From assembly GCA_949318235.1 (NCBI GenBank), contig OX439130.1, positions 37,437,851 to 37,501,850 on the forward strand: DNA of 64,000 nucleotides, given 5' to 3'. The DNA is from Ecdyonurus torrentis. Lineage: Eukaryota > Arthropoda > Insecta > Ephemeroptera > Heptageniidae. The notes beneath the pieces are model-generated. The model was not told the DNA's origin. It saw only the letters and a list, made by a program, of their open reading frames with translations, and searched no databases. Positions 35,333 to 50,007 of this stretch are shown one piece after another. The stretch's first letter is position 1. Each line of letters begins with the position of its first letter. Position numbers and translations under genes: made by a program.

Positions 35333-35765
35333 GTTTTATACTTATACTATGGTCAAACTTTTTATTATTATTATTATTATTGATGAGTGATGATATTTCA
35401 AGTAATTTTTAATCTTATAGCTTATTCTCAATGATTAGTTGTCTCATCCCATCAAAAATGTTGTAAATATTTAAATGATAAACATAAATGCAATAATTAC
35501 GTACAGAGTATTATCATTTACTCAACGCTGCGTGATTGGCAGTTATAAATAAATAAAACATTATATTTTATACTTATTGAGATTCCATTTTTTTAAACAA
35601 AATATAATAAAATTTAAATTATATATAATATATTATATAACTATAAACTCTGAACAACAGAGAACTAAACATAATAAGGACGCTTCATATAAAAAAAATA
35701 TTAAAAAAAAAAAAATGCAAATATTGGCATGAGCTGCCGGCAAAGGTCATTTTGATGTTTATATA

Positions 35766-35923
35766 TTGGTACTGATAAAGGAACAACTGTTTTGAGGCCG
35801 ACTTAAAGCGATTTCTCTCACATCCGCTTCTGTTTCGACTTACTTCGCATGCGCAGTACGTAGAAACGAAACCGAAAGTAAGCAAAATCGGCCTTAAAAC
35901 AGTTTTGTTCCTTTATTAGTCAA
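35766..35923. mobile_element. MITE-like inverted-repeat element, copy 2
   Basis: It shares termini and core with 6381-6539: the left end contains actgataaaggaacaactg and the right, inverse, actaataaaggaacaaaac. Its inner arms pair around gcatgcgcagtacgt. Confidence 0.8.
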
Positions 35924-38267
35924 TTGTATTTTTCGGCTCGATATAGTCGATATAGAGCTTACCATGAAGCATTGAATTTTTTAAAATTTCAATTGCTCTC
36001 TTCGAAAGTTCTGAATTAAAACTCTCGGTAAATTGCATATCATCATAAAGTAAAAAATACAACTCAGAAAGTATTTAGGATGTGAACTAGGTAGAAAAAG
36101 TTGACTCCGTCAAATTTAAAATTCATTTTTATCTACAATATTAAAAATAAAAAGTTGTTTAAAATTTTTTATTTGTGTTTTTATATTATGTTGAATACTA
36201 TTCACTTATAAATGTTACATAAGTTGAATAAAAGTAAAATTTTGTGTTCTTAACTTGAAAAATTATTGCAGAAATATGGTGGACGTGTTTAGATTGGAGT
36301 ATGCAATGTTATATATTTGCGATAAAATCAGATAATAGTTACATAATTTGAACGTAACTCGAATCGTCTTAACTTGATTAGGTCAGTGATTGCATAAAAA
36401 TATAGCGTATAGAAATGATATATGATATCAATTTTGTGTCTTAAATTTTGTAGTGTATTTCCTTTGCTATTTCAATCCAATGCTCACAACTTATAATTTT
36501 CTTAGCAATTGTTATAATTAAAATAGCATTCGCATATATGTCTAGAATAGAAATTGTTTATATAAAAATAAATCTAATTATACAAAACTCTCTTAGGATC
36601 ACTGTCTTCTTATTTTTATCTCTAGCATTTTATGGTTTTGTTAAAAAAAAAATACAATAGTTCGTGTTCATACTTTACTTGCATGTTGCATGCCTTTCAA
36701 TTGAGTGTAAAATGAAGACAAAAGTATACTTGAAGTGATTCTTTCCGTCTGCCGTCTATCCTCCCACACTCTCAACAACAACTGCATGTATGACCTTGAT
36801 TTTATTATTCTTATTTGAATCGCAAAGAAAATTTATGTATTTTCATGCCAAAAATTTGTTATTAACATAAAATTTTCAACACAAAATTTTGCTGTGAATT
36901 CGTAATAAATTTAATAATAGAAATGTTTGATATAATATTCTATTTAATCAATATTTATAAAGGCTACAAATTTTAAGACATTTATTTAATTGACCTGCAT
37001 TAGTAAACTAAAGTGTAACAATTAAGTTTAAAATTATGGCAGACAATTCTTCAGTTCCAAAATTATTATTATTTTAATTAATAAAGAAATAAAATATCTG
37101 ATAAATAAAGTATAATTTATCATTTAAAAAATTAAAAATAAGTATCGTCTCAATATGTAAGAAAAAATCAATTCGCGTAACATTATAAGCGTAAAAGATA
37201 AGTTATATTAAAATTTGACGATCATGTTTTTGTTTTTATATTGTTTCATTTTTATTTTCTTGTAAGTATATATATATATATATATATATTTAAATAATAA
37301 TATATTAAAACTAAAATTAATAAAAAAGAAATCCTGTAATATGACTTGTTATAATAGAAGAAGGGAAAAATTAGAAAGAACAGCATCAAATTTTCTATAT
37401 ATTCACAATGAATCGATATTTGTAAAATGGAGATCAACTTGATCGCATGAACTTTAATGGATTTCATCTTTAAATGGAAATTGCATACATGCAATCATTT
37501 TACCGCACACTGAAAATATTGTATAAATACGTACATAATAATATTAATATTCTCAAATTGTTAAATAAGGAGCTTATAAATGTTTTTTTTACTTGTAAGA
37601 AATAAAAGTTCATGAAATTATATATGCATGAGTTTTTTGTTTTGTTTTTATTATATTCCTATAATATTTAGGTAAAGGAAGAGGTTAAAAAATGGCTTTA
37701 TTGGTAAATTTTCTCAAGATCTGAGATAAATTACCATTAGCTATTATTTTCTTTATCAGTGAAGAGGTATGGGTATAAAATTAAAAATATTCAGTATGCA
37801 TAGTCCATTGTTATTGCAGATTGTTGTCAGAGTTTTTCTTAAAATTTTATGAGAAAATATTTTAACTTTAAGATTACAAAAATTCATTCACATTTTTAAC
37901 AACGTTTCCTCCTAAAGAAGTATAAAAAAATGCAGATTTAAATAAGAGCAGTTAAATTAAAATCCTTAAACAATAAAATTACAATTATTTGAAAATAGAA
38001 AAACAATACTTTAATGTATATTGTCTTTTATTTGGTTTTAAATTAAATTTAAAATGATCATAATTTGTACACTATAAATATTCTACATTATTCTCATCCG
38101 ATGACAGTTATTATTATTATTTTAATTTCAAAGGTTCTGTATAATTACCATAATTATGTAGCATATAATTAAAAAATATATACATTGCATATGTGTGAAT
38201 CTCTCGCACAATTAAGTTAAAATATTTTCAATTTGATATATAATTAGCCGATAAAATTGAAAATTGC

Positions 38268-41200
38268 TTAGGCGGGTGGAGTGTCAACAGTGGTAGTATT
38301 TGATGCAATAGATTTGCTATCACACTCTTTGTTACCCTTTTCTGAAGAAATGAGCCACGGCATGCGCTTGCTCAGTGCTTCCCTATGAAAAGAACAATAA
38401 AAATTAGTAATTAAGTCCAAATATTTATTAAAATACTTTTAATTTTCCATTTGTAGTCTAATCACTGCTATATTAATACCATAATAGTACTTTTAGTTTA
38501 TTAATATTATATATTAATTTTGTATTTAAAAAAAAAGTATCAGACCCTTTTTTTTTTTTTTTTGCATATTTTCTAAATATATGCATATAATTATAAATAA
38601 TAATAATAATAACACTGAAGTAAACATTTAAGTTGAATAGGAATACACATCCGTAAAGTAAAAACTTAAATTGTAAATAAATGATAATAAATAACTGTAT
38701 ATTTTCAAAATAATTTTGTGACTCAAAAGTTTTCTGAGGACTCAAGAAATGATATATAAATGCCAGTGTAATGTTTCAATAGATATCCTTTTTGTATAGA
38801 GCTTAATTAATGGGGTATAATCTGACCTGAACTTAGGATGGCTGATGGCATAGACCCAGGGGTCAATGCATGCCACAGTTTTGGAGAACATGGCAGGTAT
38901 CATGGAGGCAAATGGTGTGAGTACCGCACGGTTAGAATGGAAAGCTCCCATTAAAGCCACCGTGGCATAAGGTGTCCAGGCTGAGAGAAAGAGGAAGAAA
39001 ATTCCACATGCGATTTTGGCAATTCTGATCTCAGCAGATTTTTCATCACTTTGCCCCGCTGAAAGAGATTTGACACCCATTTTCTTCGCCTAAAAGTCAA
39101 CAATTGCAGTTACATTAAAATATGATAAAATTGTAATTGACATAAAAATATTGTGTGTGTAATTTTGTTTGACAAAAGAATACTGCTATGTTTACACACC
39201 TGATCAGCAAGCATTCTCTCGTGTTCCTTGACGTGCATTAAAATTTTTGAGTAGAAAAGCACGAGCAGAGTCACGGGTATGCAATATGCGTATGTGAAGA
39301 TACACAGAACGAACACGCGCACGTCTTGGCTCTCAGTCAAGTAGTCGAACGAGCAAGTTGTCAAGTAGCCCTCTAGACACCAATTATTTGCATGGTTAGA
39401 ACATTTCTTTGTATTATTTAGTGTACATAAGTAAATTTATATTATGTTGTCTACAAAATAATATGTCTTTTTTATACACATTTTTAATTCACAATACTTA
39501 TAATTTTTATAGTCTCATGAAAGAAATAGAATTGATAACTATACGATTAGCACATAGTCATTGGAATGAAGAAGAAGAAGAAGAAAAAAAAAAAAGGTAT
39601 CAGAAAGTTTTATTATTATTTTTATATCATACTTGCAGTTTAACATGCATTTATTAAGAAAGCATACCTGGATTATATCTGTTCCAAATTTGCAGCAAAG
39701 GCATCGTAGAAAATGGTACTGTCCAAATCCAAACCATTATTACAAAGAATATAGCTTTTTTCATTGAAAGACGGCCATCCATAGGGTTGGAAATGCTCCT
39801 ACAGAAAAAGTTTAGTTAAGGGAGTAGGGTACCGACCTTATATCTCAAAAACTAGAAGTGTTTTGGATCTAAATTTAGTGTCATTGTGTAGCTAAGGGTC
39901 ACACCTAGCCGTGATAAAAATTTTATGATGTTTGACCGTCCCGAAAAAAAGAAAAAAATTATTGAAATTGATAACATTGGGTCTTATGGGCTTAAAATTT
40001 CAAAAAATCATATAAAATTAATTTCCACGGTGACCCTCCAAAATTTTTATATATTTGAAATTGTCTCAGGCTGAAGTATCATCGTGCAAAAGTTCAGATT
40101 TTTTTGACGAGAAAAGTTTGAGTCTAACGGCCGACGTCGGTCCCCTACTCCCTTAATATGATAACATTTATGCTATATGCAGAACACTGCGGATCATCAT
40201 TAAATTTTATCCTTGTAATTTTTTAAAATAATTTATATTTTAACTTTTTGTTTTAGAAAAAACTACGTTCTATAAAATTGGAATAAATTATAAATTTTAC
40301 TTATTTATAAATAATTTAGTAATTTTAACAATGTTTAATAAATAATTAAATAATAAACTTTTATTATCAGTTCAGATGAGATCTTCAAAATTGCAACCTT
40401 CTATTATTATTAAACACAATTAATGGTTTAATTGCGTTTTTTGTTAATGTTTTTGAACAGTTTTATTGCTTTTTCTTATTATTAAAATATATATAACAGT
40501 CAATTTTATAAGTTTGGTGTGTATACGCGATTATTAACTGTACTCATTAATTATAAGTTATAACTGATTTATATTATAAGTAAAAATAAATATACCGCGT
40601 ATTGTTGTGTGTTGTATGTCAAAGTAAAGCTATAGGTTGTGTGCGCATGACGTCATTCTGAATGCTTTTCGATGCTCTTTTGAGCAATGAATAACATTGC
40701 TCAGCATAGGACAAACGTAGATTTTTGCTATTTTCTTTGGAAAATAAGCTAATTTTTTGTTATTATTTTTCTTGCATACTTGAAAAATAATTCAACCTGT
40801 TAACATGAATGCTCTCAAAAATGTTTTGAAGTATTTTTAAACTGGCAAAATGAGTCATTTTCCTATACATGGTCCATGTTTTTAGCGCTCCCTTATGGCG
40901 TCGACTTTAACATGAATGCGAAACCACCCTATATAGAGTCTATAATTATTGAGTATTTAAAATTTTAGAGTAAAAAAAAAAAAAAAGTTTTCCACTCACC
41001 GGTATCTATCGTAAGCAATTGCGACATTGTTCACCGCAGCTCCCATGCCACCGACGGCCCCCAGGAATCCAAACATATCGCATCCAAACTGGCCCATCAC
41101 CTGGCCCTGGTAGAGCGAATTAGCGATGAAGATTGGCAATTGCAGCATCATGACCATATCAAGAACCGCTAAGTTTGCAACGAATAAGTTGGAGGACGTA

Positions 41201-41912
41201 CGCAGAGACTTTGTGCTGTAGGAAAACTAAATTAACATTATATACGCAACAGTATTTTTTTAAATACCAATCATAAATCTTAATTATGCTATTTACATTT
41301 ATGTATTTTTTTTATCTATTTCTTTAGAAAATTGAAAGGAAAAAAAAAAAAAACAGTTTGTCACTTCATTTGGCTCAAATAATTCCGTTTTTATGTAATA
41401 ACACAATTTTAAATTGTTAAACTTTTGATTTAATGAATTTACGATCACATTTTATTTAGTGCATTCAGTGTTTTATGCAGTGATTTTTATTCAATTCTAT
41501 TTTTAAATAATACAAAATTTGAAAAAAAAAAAAAAAAAGTGACAAATAAAGAGAATGACTCACGTCGAAAAGATCCACAGCACGATGCCGTTGCCGAAGA
41601 CACCCGCAGCAAAGATAAAGATGTAGATGAAGGCGAGAATGAAGTGGTCTGCAGAGTTGGTAGCAGGAAAGCTAAGCCAGTGTGGGTCCACGTACTTCGC
41701 GATCTCGGGTGGAATCTGTATGCCCAGCATCTTGTCGTGCAACCTAAATTTTTTTTTTTTTTTTTTTAAGTTGTTTACGAGAAATTAAACAACACAGTGT
41801 ATTTTCATAAATAATTTAGCTTAAATAATAATAAAAATACTAACGATGAATAAGCTTCCATGCGAGGCTCATACGTGAAGTTTTCGTGCGGTAAGCTTGG
41901 GTTGAAAATCAT
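38268..41912 (-). CDS. Rhabdomeric opsin 2 (tandem paralogue of opsin 1)
   Basis: Seven coding exons on the minus strand: 41845-41912, 41564-41743, 41000-41215, 39668-39798, 39200-39372, 38827-39089, 38268-38382, giving 381 aa. Exons 1 and 3-6 have exactly the lengths of those in opsin 1 (68, 216, 131, 173, 263 bp). It keeps the N-terminal glycosylation site NFT, the cysteine pair, AYDRYR, the Schiff-base lysine in MFSKTVACIDPWVYAISHP and HPK. It differs in the N-terminal segment after exon 1, in TM4 and in the C-terminal tail, which ends TTTVDTPPA. A 5' UTR intron ends at 41918, just before the ATG. Intron 3 is enlarged by two MITEs. Same clade inference as opsin 1; the pair may tune to different wavelengths. 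Confidence 0.95.
39820..40152. mobile_element. MITE with TTAA duplication in opsin 2 intron 3
   Basis: The termini are gggagtagggtaccgac and the inverse of gtcggtcccctactccc, flanked on each side by TTAA (39816-39819 and 40153-40156). It is non-coding. The TTAA target suggests a piggyBac- or Kolobok-type transposase source. Confidence 0.85.
40631..40933. mobile_element. MITE with TATAGGGT ends, copy 2 of 3
   Basis: It is inverse to the 20029 copy. It carries atgacgtcat at 40647-40656 and ends accctata. It lies in the same opsin 2 intron as the 39820-40152 element. Confidence 0.85.
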
Positions 41913-42577
41913 CTTAGCTGCAAATAAAATTTCATTTTTTTTCCTATAATTAACATTTACTTTGTCATGGTTACGTTCATTAATAGTTTAATTTATATTG
42001 AATATCCCAAGAAAGAAGATGATAACTGCTCTAGTAAATTAAATATGAAATAAGAAATAAGAAAGCCAGTTTTTAGGGGCATAAATAAAGAATCCAATCC
42101 TGTTATTAGCCTTGATAAAAAATTTAACATCGATTTTTTTCATAAAATATCATATACACATCAAATTGGAAGTCATAACTCATAACCTATTATAAAATGT
42201 CATAATTTTCACCGCGGTGCGTTAAAGTGCTATTCTCTATATAATACTGTATACCGAAACTATGGTATACATTTTCAATAATAATTTGATTTTAGTAATA
42301 TTTAAATTATAATATTAATTACTAAATAATCATATTTATAGCTAGAAAGAGAAAGAAACGTTTATAATACACTTCAGGGGAGAAATGCAACCTGCGCTAC
42401 ATATGTTCACAAAATGTTGCCTAACTTATAGGTGCTTATGTATTTATACTTGCCAACTTTGAGATACTAGATGATAGAATGGAGCAGGTACGAGCAGTAG
42501 TGATGATGACCAAAGTAAGGACAGACCAGCAATCGTGCTGCTTCTGACCTGCTGGTGCAAATAAAGTCAAGTCGTCA

Positions 42578-42605
42578 CTTTTATACCCCTCAATTAATTA
42601 CATTA
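42578..42605 (-). promoter_or_regulatory. Opsin 2 core promoter: P3-like site plus TATA box
   Basis: On the minus strand TAATGTAATTA (42595-42605) is a TAAT-N3-ATTA palindrome, one base off the P3 consensus in its spacer. TATAAAAG (42578-42585) follows after 9 bp, the same spacing as upstream of opsin 1. Confidence 0.65.
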
Positions 42606-46955
<4,350 letters not shown>

Positions 46956-47112
46956 AAATAGTTGGTAGAGATTAGAGCTTGTTAAATTGAAAATAAATAA
47001 AATGTAAAGATTCTCTAATTTATATAGTAAATTGGGACTCAATAAATTATCTAGAGAATCTTCACGTTTTATTAATTTTCAATTCAATCTGCTCTAATCT
47101 CTACCAACTATT
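46956..47112. mobile_element. MITE-like hairpin downstream of glutathione synthetase
   Basis: The left arm starts aaatagttggtagagattag and the right arm is its inverse (ctaatctctaccaactattt). Pairing extends about 60 bp on each side with few mismatches. It lies just beyond the probable GSS poly(A) signal (minus-strand AATAAA at 47222-47227). Confidence 0.85.
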
Positions 47113-47376
47113 TTCATAATACTTTTTTAAACTTTTTAATACCAACTGCGGTGTTTTTTTCCTTATATACATATAACTTCATTAGTATAAAAATATATTT
47201 CATTTTTTAATAGCATTGCTCTTTATTGTTGATTACAGTACGTTTTTTGTAGCATCTATGTTTGAATAATCTGTATGCAAACAATTCAAAAGCAATGTTT
47301 AGTTTTATACGTTGAAACTCTTTCAACTAAGTGATAACTTAAAATGTCACTTATGTGAAAGCAGGTTAGCTAAGTT

Positions 47377-48873
47377 TCATTGACAACAGCTCTCGACATC
47401 AACAAGATATGGACTATCGAGAGCTCCAAGGCCTGCTGCCACACCCCCTTCATTTGTGGTGCTCAACTTGGTGCGCAGCATATGACCAACTTGACTGTTC
47501 TCCAGTATCTGCTCAGCGTCTCTGCAGAAAATCATCAAGTCAGTCATTAGTTATAGTTGAGCAAGAAGCTAATATCACAATAAAAAATGTGAAATAAAAT
47601 AGCCACTTGATCATATCATAATTAATTGGTAATGTAATTTTTATTTCAATACAATGAAAAAAATAAAAATAAAAATCTATATCAACATCAATGACAGATT
47701 ACTATTCAAGTCTAGGGCTTAAAATAATTAATTATTTATATTTGCTCACCCTATAATGACACCAAATATTCCAAGCTCTCCTACAACGTCAACAAGAGGT
47801 GGTGAGCAGTTTTCAGGATCACCAGGTCGCACCATGTAGTTGCTCTGCATGGGGGGCACAATCCTCTCCATCAAGATCCATGCTGAGCGCTCCGAGGAGT
47901 CCTTCATGGCAGCCAGTGCCGAGCGAACCTCCTCTCCATACACATTATTGCCCCCACCTTCCCTCTGAGGCTTGAGCACGTAGTGGCCAGGCCTCTTCAT
48001 TGCCATCTCAACTGCTTGCTCTCCAAACTCATCCTAAATTTAAAAAAAAAAAAAATTGTCAGCATTATTTCCTTAGAGTAAATAGTATTCTATAAAAATA
48101 TATTTAAAAAAAATTAATGTGAGCGTACTTGATCTAATGAGTAAAGTCCAGTGAAAATCTCCCGCACTGCCTCCCACTTGTCAGGTGACCCTAGCAGTTC
48201 CTCCAGTATTCCAGGCCTTGCTAGTGACTGCTGTACCTTCTTGGTACCTGCCAAGTGGTAATGGATGCTGGGACACTTGATGGCTGCCGAGCGCTCTATT
48301 TTTAACCTCGCTTCCCACTCCAGTTCCCCGTGGTAGTGGCCTGGTTCATACCCTGCACGGAAGTAAACTACTGCTACTTCGTGACCGTCACTGCAAGCAA
48401 ACATCACATTAGTGATTGACTTTTTTTTTTATTATTTTTTTTTAGCATTTTACATTACGTAGTTAAAAAGTATATTTTCAATAAAAATACTTCTTTGTCT
48501 CAAACTTAAAAGATTTTTTTTCCCCTGAATTATGATTACTATGTTTTCAAAAACAATACTAAATAAATAAAATAATTTGATGATGCTATTTTGAATCCTA
48601 TTATTGTTACTCACACAATCAGCGATTTGGTTGGAGAGAGTGTTGCATTGCCCAGTTGTGTCAATGTACGTCGCAAAACTTGAACCTCGGGGTTTTGTCT
48701 CCGAATCTCAAACTCGTGGAATCTCTGGTCACAGATGTTGTATGACACATCTTCAATCACGAACAAAACCACTGCCCTGAACCAGAACAACAGGTAGCAT
48801 GTTAATTAACTTGCTATGAGATCTTATTTATTTAACCCCACTTAACAAGTTAAGTATTCCCCTCAACACACAA

Positions 48874-48928
<55 letters not shown>

Positions 48929-49967
48929 ATACTGATATATAAAAAAATATATGCAGACAAATTGTCTTGTTATTTGTCTTGTTTTTATTGACACTACAAC
49001 ATTTTGAACTGGAGTTAGAGAACACTTACTTTGGATTATTGTATATTTTCCACGCATGCAACATCCCTTGACACAGTCCTTGTAGTGCGTTATTCTCAGG
49101 CAACTTAAACATTAAGATAAACATATGAATTAAACTTAAGAATTTAAGTATATATTATACACTATTATTCAAAATAAATATATTTATATACAGGGAATAA
49201 TTTATTATTATTATTTTTGCAACATATACATAATATAATATCATTCTACTTCAGAATGCACGTATTCAAAATCATGTATGTAAACCAACAAGTAACAATA
49301 AAAGGAAAAATATTTCATACTATGGTGTACTATTCATTTTGTATTTAGTTAAATATCTTGCCCTTGTTGCGTCCAAACGGTGTACTTGCATTTCAAGGTC
49401 GTCTTACAAAAGGTGTAATTGCATTTTTATCCAGTACCACAAAGGACGTACTTGCACTTGGTTTTACATGTTAAGCTTATGGCAGATGCGCATGCAGCAT
49501 CAAATGTAGCCAAATGCAAGTATGCCCCTTTGCGAAAAAGTATCCAAATGTAAGTATGCCCTTTGGATGCAACAAGGGCGATCTATTAGTTCAAATGGGA
49601 AAAATCTGAACAGGTATTTTTCTGAAAAATACATTCTAAAATAATAAAAATGATAAAATTAATAAACTAACAAATATAAAACATAAAAGAACAAATTAAT
49701 GAATAATTAAAAAGAATTATATGAAAATAAATATATTGCAGTATTTAAATTGATATTTTTTTCTTTATTTCTTGTTTGCATATTGCTGTTTTAAAATACA
49801 TTTAAAAAGGTTTGTTAAACCAAGTAACATGTATTTATTTTCTGTATATTATGCCTGTGGTCATTTGTATATAAGAATATTAAATCATTATACATGTAAA
49901 AAAAAAAAAAAACTTTTTTTCATTTGCAAAATGAGGCTGAAAACGGCAATGCAGTGTTCTTATTAAG

Positions 49968-50007
<40 letters not shown>

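Larger units (their letters stand above)
34395..38267. other. Intergenic region between the opsin genes
   Basis: AT-rich, with poly-A/T tracts, two transposon-like elements (35005-35332 and 35766-35923) and a (TA)n run near 37266-37290. The opsin 2 3' UTR probably reaches the minus-strand AATAAA at 38027-38032. No gene is seen. Confidence 0.6.
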
